Positions 1 to 12,419 of a stretch of DNA of 64,000 nucleotides are shown here, one piece after another. Made by a program: the position numbers and the translations under genes. This DNA comes from Arenimonas sp. Its GTDB lineage: Bacteria; Pseudomonadota; Alphaproteobacteria; Rhizobiales; Rhizobiaceae. The notes under the pieces are model-generated. The model saw only the letters and a program-made list of their open reading frames with translations, was not told the origin of the DNA and made no database searches. Positions within the stretch are counted from its first letter, which is position 1; each line of letters opens with the position of its first letter. The stretch covers positions 1-64,000 of the forward strand of contig JAIBEK010000026.1 of assembly GCA_019459145.1 (NCBI GenBank), written 5' to 3'.

Positions 1-161
1 CTCATCTTCAATTGTCAAAAAACCGACGATCCTAAACCGTCACAAAAACTTCCCGCCAAACCCTAAAGCCCGGCAACTCATCAGCATCTCAGCCAATTCA
101 AAGAGGTTTTCTCAAGAACGAAAGACTTCGTCGCCAGCAGCACCGCCGCCCTCGTTCAGTG
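1..161 (-). ncRNA. Probable rRNA operon leader (5' end of transcript, runs off left edge)
   Basis: Read on the minus strand, this stretch follows a strong consensus promoter and ends at the window edge with a TTTTTTGACA motif. That motif resembles the boxA antitermination element of rRNA leaders. It is followed by CAATTGAAGATGAG, which resembles what I remember of rRNA leaders and spacers in Rhizobiaceae. No convincing reading frame is present. I infer that 16S rRNA lies just beyond base 1; the rRNA itself is not in the window. A tRNA or another stable RNA would be the alternative. Confidence 0.55.
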
Positions 162-167
162 AGCGGG

Positions 168-196
168 GTTATAGATTCGCTTCTCTCAGCAGTCAA
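168..196 (-). promoter_or_regulatory. Strong sigma-70-type promoter, probably rrn
   Basis: On the minus strand, TTGACT (191-196) and TATAAC (168-173) are separated by exactly 17 bp. A-rich sequence lies just upstream of the -35 (about 203-220), as expected for an UP element. It fires leftward into the leader. Near-consensus promoters of this kind are typical of rRNA and tRNA genes. Confidence 0.65.
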
Positions 197-554
197 CACG
201 GCATTTGAAAAAATCAGAAGAAATCGAACAGGCCGTTGATAAATATAGGAAAATACAGTTTCACCCGGTACCGATGCCGAAATCAGCTCGTCCCTGCCCC
301 ATTTTGCCGGCCTGCAGACCGCTCTGCCCACAACTTCTTGGTCCCCGGCCGCGGGAATTCCACAATTGCTCTCTAACAGCATGTCGAAGACTGTCGCGCG
401 TATTCCTTTTAGGTCCGATCCGGCCAGGTTTGACGGACCGGGCCAAAACATGCTGATTATGGTGCCGGCCCTGCTGATGGACCATGCTGGTCGGCCGGCA
501 GGAGGGGCCGCACGCGCGGTCTGTGCGCGACGCGAAGGGAACGATTGCCAACCG

Positions 555-2504
555 ATGATGACGGATCGAAGCATGGTGCGATCGCTCGGAACCGAGCCGC
601 CTATCCTGGCGGATGGCTACCGTGCGCCTGACCGGCGGGAGATTTCGCTGCGCTGGCTGTCCGGCACCTTCCTCACCGGCATCACCTCCTGCGTCCTGAT
701 GGGGGTTGCGCTGTTTGCCGCTCTCGACGGCCGCCAGCAGCTGGCGATCCCGGCCGAGGCCTATGCCGCGACCGGCGACACCGCCGCAGATGCGGGCCTC
801 GACAAGGTGTCGCGCGGCGGCCGGCTGCTCGGACCGAAGATTGCCGCCCGCCCGGTCGACAAGGCGATCCTCGAGGTCTCGACCGTCACCCATGACGGCG
901 AGCGCGAGGTGGTGCGCCGCCAGCCCTTCGCCCATGTGAAGATGAAGCTGGCGATGAACTACAAGACCCAGGAGAATTATCCCGCCTTCGATCCGCTGGC
1001 GATCTTCGCCGCCGACGAGAAGGTCGCGCCGGGCGCGGTGCGCACCGGCACGATCTACGGCTCGGACGTCGAATCCGAGGTGAGTCTGAAGACCACGGCC
1101 TTCCCGACATCCGGCAGTACCACGCCCTTTGCCGGCGGCATGTCGTTCGACGAGGTCGAGGAGAATGTCCGCACCAACGGCTCGGTGCTGACCGACGGTT
1201 CGACCCAGGTCGCAGCACTCTATTACATCGACCCGCAGCGCTTCGACAGCGATGCGAGCGTCGACATCGCCGCGGGCCTTGCCGCCCGCGTCGTCGAGCA
1301 GAACATGAGCGTCGCCGAACCGGAGATCCTGACGCCGGAGACGCCGGAATATGCCGACGACGTCCTGCCGGTTCGCAATCCGCAGCCGATCGAGGCGGTG
1401 CTGATGGCTGCCGGCTACCCGAAATCCAAGGCCGGCGACATCGCCCGTGCGCTCGCGCCGCATGCCGGCGGAGATGCGCTTGCCGAGGGCGACGTACTGC
1501 GCATCGGCATCATCCAGCGCGGCGAGGAGGCCCGGGTGGTGCGCATCAGCCTTTATCGCCAGCGGGGACATGTGGTGACGCTGGCGGTCAATGATGCCGG
1601 GCGGCTGGTGGGCGGCGAGGAGCCGCCGCCGCTCGACGCCGTGGCCGGCGCCTTCGACGAGAACGCCCCGCAAATGCCCAGTTCCGCCCGCGACCTGCCT
1701 CGCGTCTATGACGGCATCTATCGCGCCGCCTTGTCCTATGGCATGAACCGCGACATGACGGCGCTGGTCGTCAAGCTGCTGGCCGCCAATGTCGACTTCC
1801 AGGCGCAGTTGAAGCCGACAGATACGCTCGAAGCCTTCTTCTCGGTCGAAGACGACGAGGGCCGGGCGACCGACGAGAGCGAACTTCTCTATGTGCGTGC
1901 CCGCTTCGGCGACACGGTCACGACCTTCTACCGTTTCCAGAATCCGGACGACGGCTCGGTCGACTATTTCGACGAGAACGGCAAGTCGATCCGCCAGTTC
2001 CTGCTGCGCAATCCCGTGCCCAACGGCGTCTTCAAGTCGGGTTTCGGCATGCGTCGCCACCCGATCCTCGGTTATTCGCGCATGCATACCGGCACCGATT
2101 GGGCCGCACCGCGCGGCACGCCGATCATCGCGTCGGGCAATGGCACGGTGGAAAAGGCCGGCTGGGATTCGGGTGGCTATGGCAACCAGACGCTGGTCCG
2201 CCATGCCAACGGCTATGTCACCTCCTACAACCACCAGAGCGCCATCGCCAAGGGCGTCAAGCCGGGCGCGACCGTCCGCCAGGGCCAGGTGATCGGCTAT
2301 GTCGGCAATACGGGTCTCTCCACCGGACCGCACCTGCACTATGAACTGATCGTCAACGGCACCAAGGTCGACCCGCTGCGGGTTCGCCTGCCCGGCGGCA
2401 AGTCGCTGGACGGCGATGCGCTGGCCCGCTTCGAGGCCGAGCGGCAGCGCGTCGATGCCCTTTTGACCTCCGGCGGCAAACCTCCGGAAGTGGCGAGCAA
2501 CTGA
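555..2504 (+). CDS. M23 family zinc metallopeptidase, membrane-anchored
   Basis: Peptidoglycan endopeptidase of the LytM/M23 class, expected to cut cross-links in the periplasm. The N-terminus has one membrane segment (about residues 32-57). The long middle region probably holds substrate-positioning domains. The C-terminal M23 domain (about 495-605) shows the zinc ligands HTGTD and HLH. The track start at 366 would add 63 residues of arginine-rich, family-atypical sequence, so I chose the ATG at 555, with 558 equally possible; this gives about 649 residues. It converges on clpB with a shared terminator. Whether it is active or a regulator of other hydrolases cannot be told. Confidence 0.85.
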   Translation: MMTDRSMVRSLGTEPPILADGYRAPDRREISLRWLSGTFLTGITSCVLMGVALFAALDGRQQLAIPAEAYAATGDTAADAGLDKVSRGGRLLGPKIAARPVDKAILEVSTVTHDGEREVVRRQPFAHVKMKLAMNYKTQENYPAFDPLAIFAADEKVAPGAVRTGTIYGSDVESEVSLKTTAFPTSGSTTPFAGGMSFDEVEENVRTNGSVLTDGSTQVAALYYIDPQRFDSDASVDIAAGLAARVVEQNMSVAEPEILTPETPEYADDVLPVRNPQPIEAVLMAAGYPKSKAGDIARALAPHAGGDALAEGDVLRIGIIQRGEEARVVRISLYRQRGHVVTLAVNDAGRLVGGEEPPPLDAVAGAFDENAPQMPSSARDLPRVYDGIYRAALSYGMNRDMTALVVKLLAANVDFQAQLKPTDTLEAFFSVEDDEGRATDESELLYVRARFGDTVTTFYRFQNPDDGSVDYFDENGKSIRQFLLRNPVPNGVFKSGFGMRRHPILGYSRMHTGTDWAAPRGTPIIASGNGTVEKAGWDSGGYGNQTLVRHANGYVTSYNHQSAIAKGVKPGATVRQGQVIGYVGNTGLSTGPHLHYELIVNGTKVDPLRVRLPGGKSLDGDALARFEAERQRVDALLTSGGKPPEVASN

Positions 2505-2590
2505 CGCCGGTCGCGGACGCGCGCGCGCAGCATCCCGCTGCGGTTCGGTCCGACGGCGGATCCCGAAAACTCTCCCGGCATGACGGCGAA

Positions 2591-2618
2591 AAAGGCGGCT
2601 CCCGAAGGAACCGCCTTT
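2591..2618. terminator. Bidirectional terminator between M23 peptidase and clpB
   Basis: Hairpin with arms AAAGGCGG and CCGCCTTT plus an inner TCC/GGA pairing around a CGAA loop. It has T-rich flanks on both strands (CTTTCATTGTTT on plus, CTTTTTCG on minus). It sits between the convergent M23 and clpB stop codons, so it can serve both. Confidence 0.75.
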
Positions 2619-2642
2619 CATTGTTTCGCCTGTCAGCGGTGA

Positions 2643-5246
<2,604 letters not shown>

Positions 5247-5355
5247 ATCTGCCTGTCTCCGATAGCCGCCCTGCCCGTTTCGGCACAGCGCGGCGGTTGA
5301 CAATCCGGCCCCCTGACACGGCGGGCCTTGCGGACGAAACCGTCCTCTTGAGCGA

Positions 5356-5385
5356 GATATGGGGAAGGATTTTCGACGTTTAAAG
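5356..5385 (-). promoter_or_regulatory. Candidate RpoH (sigma-32) heat-shock promoter for clpB
   Basis: Minus-strand CTTTAA (5380-5385) and CCCCATATC (5356-5364) with 15 bp between CTTTAA and CCCCAT. The RpoH consensus is CTTGAA and CCCCATNT, so the -35 has one mismatch and the -10 matches. The predicted start site leaves a leader of roughly 105 nt. clpB is a classical RpoH target, which supports the reading. Confidence 0.6.
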
Positions 5386-5512
5386 ACTGGTTGGCGGCAA
5401 AAAAGAACCGTCTTGACGAAAGACAGGCGACCGGCACGCCGCGCCGCGGAGGCGCCCTCGTAATTGGATCGACACCGGCGCACGACACCTCCGACACGTC
5501 GCTCGAAACGAA

Positions 5513-5544
5513 AAACCCCTCCTTCCGCGCGGAAGGAGGGGTTT
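5513..5544 (-). terminator. Strong intrinsic terminator of the DUF4167 gene
   Basis: Perfect 16-bp inverted repeat whose two halves abut (arm AAACCCCTCCTTCCGC). On the minus strand it is followed by a further T run (GGGGTTTTTCG). It lies 23 bp beyond the stop of the DUF4167 gene and separates that gene from clpB. Confidence 0.85.
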
Positions 5545-5566
5545 GATCAGTTCACTGCCTCTTGGT

Positions 5567-6319
5567 TTATTCGGAGGCGGCCAGTGCCGGTGTGTCGGTT
5601 GGCGCTTCCGCGCCTTCGGCACCCTCCTCGCCGGCGGCCCGGCGCGGCTGGCGGCGCGGGCGGGCGGCGGCGTTGCGGCGGCGCGGCTGGCGCTCGCCCG
5701 AACCGTCGGCAGCGCTCTCGGCGGCTGCGGCCACAGCCTCGGCAGGCATCTCGTCCAGCACCGGCTGCGGCCCGGTTCCGGCGATTTCCGTCTGTTCGCG
5801 GCGCGGCTGGCGCGGCGGCGTCTGCGGACGCTGCGGCTGCTGCTGCGGTTGCGGCTGAGGTCGCGGTTGCGGACGCTGCTGTTGCTGCGGCTGCGCGGCC
5901 TGCGAACCGACCGTCGGTTCGTCCATGCCATCCATGTCGTCGCCATCGCGGTCGTTGTAGTCGTTGCGGTCGTCCCGCTCGTCACGATCATCCCGCTCGT
6001 CACGGTCGTCGCGCTGGAAGCGTTCCTGCATCTGCGCCTGGGCGGCGGCAATGATGCGGTTGTAGTGCTCGGCATGCTGCAGATAGTTTTCCGCCATGAC
6101 CCGGTCGCCGGCGCTCTGTGCGTCGCGGGCGAGCGTCGAGTATTTCTCGGCGATATGCTGGGCGGTGCCACGAATCTTCACGTCAGGACCGGAACTGTCA
6201 TACGTCCGGGTCAGCGGGTTGGCACCCTTGCGGTTGAAATTGCCGCCACCGCTACCGCTGCCACCACTGCCGCCGCCGTTACGTCCGCGGCCGCGCTTGT
6301 TCTGCTGTCCTGGCCTCAT
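5567..6319 (-). CDS. DUF4167 domain-containing protein, low-complexity tail
   Basis: 250 residues. The N-terminus (about 1-95) carries the DUF4167 signature: a basic, Gly/Asn-rich start, then NPLTRTYDSSGPDVKIRG and a helix rich in AEKY and AEHY. DUF4167 is conserved in alphaproteobacteria and, to my knowledge, of unknown function. After it comes a charged Arg/Asp tract with the repeated unit RDERDD, then Gln/Pro and Ala/Arg-rich low-complexity sequence that is probably disordered. The basic ends suggest nucleic acid binding, which is inference. A GGTGA-type ribosome binding site precedes the ATG. It sits downstream of prmC and has its own strong terminator. Confidence 0.85.
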   Translation of the reverse strand: MRPGQQNKRGRGRNGGGSGGSGSGGGNFNRKGANPLTRTYDSSGPDVKIRGTAQHIAEKYSTLARDAQSAGDRVMAENYLQHAEHYNRIIAAAQAQMQERFQRDDRDERDDRDERDDRNDYNDRDGDDMDGMDEPTVGSQAAQPQQQQRPQPRPQPQPQQQPQRPQTPPRQPRREQTEIAGTGPQPVLDEMPAEAVAAAAESAADGSGERQPRRRNAAARPRRQPRRAAGEEGAEGAEAPTDTPALAASE

Positions 6320-6657
6320 CGATAATTCACCTGAATTTTTCTGTTGTGCTGATAAATGGCAACGCTGTTGGTTCTGGTTTGGACCGGACCAAGGCTTTGC
6401 GTGCCGCGGGCATACTGCGCCATCGCTCTCGTGCCGCTGGTGATAGTCAAGTTTACTGAGTTACGCATCGGGATTTGCTCGTCCCGTGAAGCCCGGTCAC
6501 GAGATGAAAACGTGGCAAACCCAGACCCGAACGAATCTCGTTCATTCCCTGCTGCCCGTTGCGTGCCCGCAAACTATTACGCTTCATCTGGAAAACCAAG
6601 CCTTTTCTTTCAAAAGCCCAATTATCCTTAGCATACGCAGCAAGTCGCTGTCCGGCT
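6320..6657. other. 338-bp intergenic region between prmC and the DUF4167 gene
   Basis: No supported gene. The small ORFs listed here in both strands overlap one another and lack family features. The region must carry the promoter and leader of the DUF4167 gene. I could not find a convincing -35/-10 pair or a clear terminator for prmC. Confidence 0.5.
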
Positions 6658-7521
6658 TCACCGTATGAACAGCAGGACCCGATCATTGCCACCATGGTCG
6701 CGGTGCCATTCGATCAAGGAAAATCCGTTCCGTTCAAAGAGTTGCTCGACATCTTCCCGCTGGTCGTAGCCGATCTCGACACCGACGATGCCGTCGGCAA
6801 GCAGATGCTGCGCTGCATTTTCGGCGATCGCCCGATAGGCTTCCAGACCGTCCCGGCCGCCGTCCAGCGCCTTGCGGGGGTCGTAATCCTTGACCTCCGG
6901 TTCCAGCTGCTCGACCACATCCGTGGGTATATAGGGCGGATTTGACACGATGATGTCGAAGCTCTCGTCGATCGCCTCGAACCATGCGCTCTCGCGCGTC
7001 TCGAACCTCTCCGCCACACCGTTGAGATGGGCATTGGCAACAGCGATTTGAAGGGCGCCGGTCGAAATATCGCTACCCAGCGCCCGAGCCTGCGGACATG
7101 CCTTGAGCAGCGCAAGCGCGATCGCCCCGGTGCCGGTGCCCATGTCGAGGATGCTGACGACGGCCTTCTGCACCGCCATGCGCTTCAGGTGCGCCAGAAC
7201 GGCATCAACGAGCACCTCGGTGTCGGGCCGCGGTTCCAGCGTGTCCGGCGACAGCCTCAGGTCGATCCCGTGAAATTCACGGTGGCCTAGAATGCGGTGC
7301 ACCGGCTCATGCCTCAGCCGTCGCGCCACCGCGTCGGCAATCACTGCGCGTTCGCGCTCCGTCACCGGCCGGTCGCCCTGCGTGAAGATATCCGTCGTCG
7401 AAAGACCGAGCAGTCCGGCCAGCAGGATGCGCGTCTCGATCGCCGCATCGGCGAAGCCGGCATCGGCCAGCACCGCCCGCGTCTCGGCAACGACCGCACC
7501 GAGACCAGCCCCGCCGCTCAC
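6658..7521 (-). CDS. prmC: Release factor glutamine methyltransferase PrmC
   Basis: Methylates the glutamine of the GGQ motif in peptide chain release factors, using S-adenosylmethionine. It is 287 residues, with an N-terminal helical domain, the SAM motif [15 protein letters not shown] (about 125-140) and the substrate-binding NPPY motif (SNPPYIPT). The start overlaps the end of prfA by 4 bp, so enzyme and substrate are translationally coupled. Confidence 0.96.
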   Translation of the reverse strand: MSGGAGLGAVVAETRAVLADAGFADAAIETRILLAGLLGLSTTDIFTQGDRPVTERERAVIADAVARRLRHEPVHRILGHREFHGIDLRLSPDTLEPRPDTEVLVDAVLAHLKRMAVQKAVVSILDMGTGTGAIALALLKACPQARALGSDISTGALQIAVANAHLNGVAERFETRESAWFEAIDESFDIIVSNPPYIPTDVVEQLEPEVKDYDPRKALDGGRDGLEAYRAIAENAAQHLLADGIVGVEIGYDQREDVEQLFERNGFSLIEWHRDHGGNDRVLLFIR

Positions 7522-8597
7522 GTCGGCTCGCCCAACTGTGCCAACTGCCCGGCCTGGTAGTCGGCGATCAGCGCATCGACCATTTCGTCGATGTCGCCTT
7601 CCATCATCCGGTCGAGCTTGTAGAGCGTCAGGTTGATGCGGTGGTCGGTCACGCGCCCCTGCGGGAAATTATAGGTGCGGATGCGCTCGGAACGGTCGCC
7701 CGAGCCGACCTGGCTCTTGCGGTCGGCCGAGCGCTCGTTGTCGGTGCGCTGCCGCTCCATATCGTACAGCCGGGATCGCAGCACCTGCATCGCCTTGGCG
7801 CGGTTCTGATGCTGCGACTTTTCCGACGAGGTGACGACCAGCCCGGTCGGCAGATGGGTGATACGCACCGCCGAATCGGTCGTGTTGACGTGCTGCCCGC
7901 CGGCGCCCGACGAGCGCATGGTGTCGATGCGGATATCCTCGGCGCGGATCTCGATGTCGATTTCTTCCGCCTCCGGCAGCACGGCGACGGTGGCCGCCGA
8001 CGTATGGATGCGCCCGCTCGCTTCCGTCTCCGGCACGCGCTGAACGCGGTGCACCCCGGATTCGAACTTGAGCTTGGAGAACACGCCGCGTCCGGTGATC
8101 GTCGCGATGATTTCCTTGAAGCCCCCCGCTTCCCCTTCGCTGGCCGACAGCACCTCGACCTTCCACCCCTTGGTGGAGGCGAAGCGCTCATACATGCGAA
8201 ACAGGTCGCCGGCGAACAGCGCCGCTTCCGACCCGCCGGTGCCGGCGCGGATTTCCAGGATCGCGCTCTTCTCGTCGGCGGCATCCTTGGGCAGGAGCAG
8301 GATCTGCATGTCCTTTTCCAGACCCTCGATGCGCGCCTCGACGTCGGGCACTTCCATCTCGGCGAGGTCGCGCATCTCGCGGTCGGTCGTCTTGTCGGCA
8401 AGCAGGGCTTTCAACCCCGCCAGTTCGGCGATCGCCGTCTCGTATTCGCGGATCTTCTTCACCACCGGCTGAAGCTCGGAATATTCCGAGGCGAGCTTGA
8501 CGTAAACGTCCGCCGCCGGCCCCGCCGACATGCGCGCCTCTATCTCGCCGAACCGGCGTTCGAGTTCGCGCATTTTCTCGACAGGAAGCTTCGCCAC
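7518..8597 (-). CDS. prfA: Peptide chain release factor 1
   Basis: Class I release factor recognising UAA and UAG stop codons on the ribosome. It is 359 residues, the usual length. The GGQ catalytic motif appears in GAGGQHVN. The domain order is N-terminal coiled-coil, PCRF domain, then RF-1 domain with a basic end. It lies 23 bp downstream of ptsP and overlaps prmC, giving a minus-strand unit ptsP-prfA-prmC. Confidence 0.97.
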   Translation of the reverse strand: MAKLPVEKMRELERRFGEIEARMSAGPAADVYVKLASEYSELQPVVKKIREYETAIAELAGLKALLADKTTDREMRDLAEMEVPDVEARIEGLEKDMQILLLPKDAADEKSAILEIRAGTGGSEAALFAGDLFRMYERFASTKGWKVEVLSASEGEAGGFKEIIATITGRGVFSKLKFESGVHRVQRVPETEASGRIHTSAATVAVLPEAEEIDIEIRAEDIRIDTMRSSGAGGQHVNTTDSAVRITHLPTGLVVTSSEKSQHQNRAKAMQVLRSRLYDMERQRTDNERSADRKSQVGSGDRSERIRTYNFPQGRVTDHRINLTLYKLDRMMEGDIDEMVDALIADYQAGQLAQLGEPT

Positions 8598-8620
8598 CCT
8601 TTACTCCACGTTATATTCGG

Positions 8621-10888
8621 TCAGAGGGGAATATTGTTGTCTTCGGCAAAGCCGACAAGGATGTCCCTGAGCGGCAGATGCGAATGATGATCGTCGAGCG
8701 CCGTGTTGAGCTCCCGGCTCAGCTGGTCCACGTCGAGCCCGAGCAACATGGCCTTGACCGGGCCGATCGCCGTCGGCGCCATCGAGATCGAGCGGAAGCC
8801 GATGCCGAGCAGCGCCATGGCCGAAAGCGGCTTGCCCGCCATCTCGCCGCACAGCGTCACCGAGGTCTCGTGCCGGTCGGCGGCGCGAACGATATCGCGC
8901 AGGATCCTGAGGAACGGCCGCCCCAGCACGTCGAAACGGTCGGAGACGCGGGCATTGCCACGGTCGACCGCCATCGAGAACTGGAACAGGTCGTTGGAAC
9001 CGACCGAGACGAAGTCGACCTCCTGCATCAGCTCGTCGAGCTGCCACATCAGCGCCGGCACTTCGAGCATGGCACCGAACTGCAACTTCTTGGGCAGGGG
9101 ATGGCCGAACTTGGAGAGGTGCTGCACCTCCTTCTGCATCAGCTCGCGTACGACCCGGATTTCGCCGACTTCCGTCACCATCGGCAACATCATCTTCAGC
9201 TCGCCGCCGGCGGCCGCCTTGAGCAGCGCGCGTAGTTGTGTGCGCAACAGGCCCGGCCGGTCGAGCGACAGGCGGATCGCCCGCCAGCCGAGCGCCGGGT
9301 TTTCCTCTTCATGGCCGCGAAAATAGGAAACCACCTTGTCGCCGCCGATATCCAGCGTGCGGAAGGTGACGGGCCGTCCGCCCGACTGGCGCAGCACGCT
9401 GCGATAGAAGCTCTCCTGTTCCTCTCCCTTCGGCATGGTCGAAGAAATCATGAACTGCAATTCGGTGCGGAACAGGCCGATGCCTTCTGCCCCCGATTCG
9501 GCAAGCTGCGGCAGGTCGACTAGCAGGCCGGCATTCATCTGCAGCGTGATCCGCTTGCCGTCCTTGGTGAGCGGCTCGACGTCGCGCAGCGCGCGGAACT
9601 GCTCCTGGCGGCGGGCGCGCAGCTTGACCTTCTCCTCATAGGCCTTCTGCAGGTCGGCCACGGGCCGCACATGCACCTTGCCGTCGTCGCCGTCGATGAT
9701 CACCGGGTCGCCGTTTTCGGCGAGCGCGACGGCACCTGTCGCCTGGCCGACCACCGCAATGCCCATGGCGCGCGCCACGATCACCACGTGGCTGGTCACG
9801 GCGCCTTCTTCCAGTACCAGGCCACGCAAGTTGGCGCGCGGATAATCCAGAAGCTCGGCCGCCCCCATGGCGCGGGCAAAGACGATCGCATCGGCCGGAA
9901 AGCTCTCGGTCTGGCTGTGCGGCGAAAAACCGGTCAGCTGGCGCAGGAGCCGGTTGGCGAGATCGTCGAAATCGTGCATCCGCTCGCGCAGATAGGGGTC
10001 GGTGAGGCGCATCATCCGCGCCTTGGTGTCGCTCTGCACCTTCTCGACCGCGGCTTCCGCCGTAAGTCCGTTGTGGATCGCCTCTTCCATGCGCCGGACC
10101 CAGCCCTGGTCATGGGCGAACATGCGATAGGTCTCGAGCACGTCGCGGTGCTCGCCCTCCATCGACACTTCCCGCCTCGACAGCATGTCGTCGATCGAGA
10201 TCCTGAGCGAACCGAGCGCGTCGGCAAGCCGGCGGATTTCGGTCTCGGTGTCTTCGTTGAGCAGGTTAGTGACGACGATGCGCGGCTCGTGCAGCACGAC
10301 ATAGCCGAGCCCGATGCCTTCGTTATAGCCGTCGCCATCGATCGTCACCGGACGCGTCAGGTCCAGTTCCAGGCCCGGGCGGGTGATCTTCTTCAGTTCG
10401 CCGGTCGCGATCATCTCGGCCAGAACCATGGCGGTGGTTTCGAGCGCTTCAAGCTCGTCTTCCCGGTAGTTGCGTTGCGCCTTGTTCTGCACGACGAGAA
10501 CGCCCAAACTGCGGCCGGCACGCAGGATCGGCACGCCAAGGAAGGAATGATAGATCTCCTCGCCGGTTTCCGGCAGGTAGCGGAAGGCCGGATGCGCCTG
10601 AGCGTCGGAGAGGTTGAGTGGCTGGGCCGAGGCCGCGATCGTGCCGACCAGGCCCTGGCCCATTTTCAGCTGGGCGAGGTGGACAGCATCCTTGTTGAGG
10701 CCTTCGGTCGCGTAGAGCTCGAGCACCCCGTCGGCGCGCAGCACATAGGCCGAACACACTTCCGCGACCATGTTGCTCGCGATCTGGCGAACGATCTGGT
10801 CAAGGCGCTCCTGTGGCTCGAGCGGTTCCGCCATCAACTCGCGCAACCGCTTGAGAAGGACGCGCGGACCCGCGGAAAGGTCTCTCAT
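8621..10888 (-). CDS. ptsP: PTS-Ntr enzyme I (PEP-protein phosphotransferase PtsP)
   Basis: First enzyme of the nitrogen-type PTS. It takes phosphate from phosphoenolpyruvate and passes it to NPr, a regulatory rather than sugar-uptake chain. It is 755 residues: an N-terminal GAF sensor domain (about 1-160), then the EI N-domain, the phospho-His swivel domain (AVTSHVVIVARAMGI) and the PEP-binding barrel ending near LCGEMAGKP. Its position directly downstream of lysC is common in rhizobia. Confidence 0.95.
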   Translation of the reverse strand: MRDLSAGPRVLLKRLRELMAEPLEPQERLDQIVRQIASNMVAEVCSAYVLRADGVLELYATEGLNKDAVHLAQLKMGQGLVGTIAASAQPLNLSDAQAHPAFRYLPETGEEIYHSFLGVPILRAGRSLGVLVVQNKAQRNYREDELEALETTAMVLAEMIATGELKKITRPGLELDLTRPVTIDGDGYNEGIGLGYVVLHEPRIVVTNLLNEDTETEIRRLADALGSLRISIDDMLSRREVSMEGEHRDVLETYRMFAHDQGWVRRMEEAIHNGLTAEAAVEKVQSDTKARMMRLTDPYLRERMHDFDDLANRLLRQLTGFSPHSQTESFPADAIVFARAMGAAELLDYPRANLRGLVLEEGAVTSHVVIVARAMGIAVVGQATGAVALAENGDPVIIDGDDGKVHVRPVADLQKAYEEKVKLRARRQEQFRALRDVEPLTKDGKRITLQMNAGLLVDLPQLAESGAEGIGLFRTELQFMISSTMPKGEEQESFYRSVLRQSGGRPVTFRTLDIGGDKVVSYFRGHEEENPALGWRAIRLSLDRPGLLRTQLRALLKAAAGGELKMMLPMVTEVGEIRVVRELMQKEVQHLSKFGHPLPKKLQFGAMLEVPALMWQLDELMQEVDFVSVGSNDLFQFSMAVDRGNARVSDRFDVLGRPFLRILRDIVRAADRHETSVTLCGEMAGKPLSAMALLGIGFRSISMAPTAIGPVKAMLLGLDVDQLSRELNTALDDHHSHLPLRDILVGFAEDNNIPL

Positions 10889-10975
10889 CGCGTGGCTGCT
10901 CCCGAATGTGTCATTGGTCGGGCGGAACCGCCGCCCGCGACGCCAGGCGGCGGGAGGCGGACCCGCTCTACGGAA

Positions 10976-12250
10976 TCAATTCTTATCGAGGCCGTAGCAG
11001 GAATGCAAAGTGCGAACGGCGAGTTCGGCATAGGGGCCGTCGATCAGGATCGAAATCTTGATTTCCGAGGTGGTGATCGCCTTGATGTTGATGCCCTTTT
11101 CGGCCAGCGCCTTGAAGGCCGTGGCGGCGACGCCGGCATGGCTGCGCATGCCGATGCCAATGACCGAGACCTTGACCAGGCCCTTTTCGCTCTGCACCAC
11201 GTCGTAGCCGATCGTGTCCTTGTTGTCGCCCAGCACGGAAAGCGCCTTGTCGACGTCGCCCGAAGGCACGGTGAACGTCATGTCGGTGCGGGTGCCGTCT
11301 TCGGAAATGTTCTGGACGATCATGTCGACATTGATGTGCGCTTCGGCCAGCGGCCCGAAGATCGCGGCGGAAACGCCCGGCCGGTCGGCAAGCCGACGCA
11401 GCGAGATCTGCGCTTCATCCTTGGCATAGGCAATACCGGTGACTACTTCCTGTTCCACGATCTCATCCTCATCGCAAATCAACGTACCGGGCGGATTCAA
11501 AAGGTCGCCCATGCCCGGTGCATCGGGATCCTCGAAGCTCGAGCGCACGAAGGTGCGCACCTTGTGGACCATGGCCAGCTCCACCGAGCGCACCTGCAGC
11601 ACCTTGGCGCCGAGCGAGGCCATTTCCAGCATTTCTTCAAACGCGATCTTCTTCAGCCGCCGCGCCTTCGGCTCGATGCGCGGGTCGGTCGTGTAGACGC
11701 CGTCGACGTCGGTATAGATGTCGCAGCGGTCAGCCTTGATGCCGGCGGCGATCGCCACCGCCGAAGTATCCGAGCCGCCGCGGCCGAGCGTCGCGATGCG
11801 GTTATCCGGGCCTATGCCCTGGAAGCCGGCGACGACGGCCACCTGGCCCTCGCCCATGCGGCGGATGATGTCGGTTCCGTCGATTTCCTGGATACGCGCC
11901 GCACCATGGGCATTGTCGGTCTTGATCGGGATCTGCCAACCCTGCCAGGAGCGCGCATTGATTCCCATCGACTGCAGCGCGATGGCGAGAAGACCCGATG
12001 TCACCTGTTCGCCCGAGGCGACCACGGCATCATATTCCCGCGCGTCGTAGAAAGGCGAGTCGGCGCCGGCGACCTTCGGCATGGTCTGCACCCAGTCGAC
12101 CAGTTCATTGGTCTTGCCGGACATGGCCGAAACGACCACCGCCACCTCGTGACCGGCATCGACCTCGCGTTTGACATGCCGGGCGACATTGTAGATGCGT
12201 TCGAGATTGGCGACGGAGGTTCCGCCGAATTTCATCACGATGCGTGCCAT
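10976..12250 (-). CDS. lysC: Aspartate kinase
   Basis: Phosphorylates aspartate, the first step toward lysine, threonine and methionine. It is 424 residues. The N-terminal kinase domain begins with the hallmark KFGGTSVAN, and two C-terminal ACT domains (about 265-424) are expected to bind the feedback inhibitor. The track ORF adds 63 upstream residues. MARIVMKFGG is the family start and I use it. lysA, a later enzyme of the same pathway, is also in this window at 49.4 kb. Confidence 0.96.
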   Translation of the reverse strand: MARIVMKFGGTSVANLERIYNVARHVKREVDAGHEVAVVVSAMSGKTNELVDWVQTMPKVAGADSPFYDAREYDAVVASGEQVTSGLLAIALQSMGINARSWQGWQIPIKTDNAHGAARIQEIDGTDIIRRMGEGQVAVVAGFQGIGPDNRIATLGRGGSDTSAVAIAAGIKADRCDIYTDVDGVYTTDPRIEPKARRLKKIAFEEMLEMASLGAKVLQVRSVELAMVHKVRTFVRSSFEDPDAPGMGDLLNPPGTLICDEDEIVEQEVVTGIAYAKDEAQISLRRLADRPGVSAAIFGPLAEAHINVDMIVQNISEDGTRTDMTFTVPSGDVDKALSVLGDNKDTIGYDVVQSEKGLVKVSVIGIGMRSHAGVAATAFKALAEKGINIKAITTSEIKISILIDGPYAELAVRTLHSCYGLDKN

Positions 12251-12419
12251 GCCTTCGATACCGTCGCGCTGACGGGCGCACGCCGGCGCCCTTTTCCAAG
12301 ACACGTCCGCGACCATGTCGTCGGACGAAGTTGGGGTCTCATATCCAAATCCCGCAGGAAGTTCAATGGGCAGAGGCGCCGACCACGGCGTCCTGCACCT
12401 CCCCGACCGCATAGAGAAA

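Noticed and set aside
261-2621. 786-aa minus-strand ORF opposite the M23 peptidase
   Set aside because: It is the antisense shadow of a well-supported gene, with Arg/Ala/Asp-rich composition and no domain, and it runs through the terminator region.
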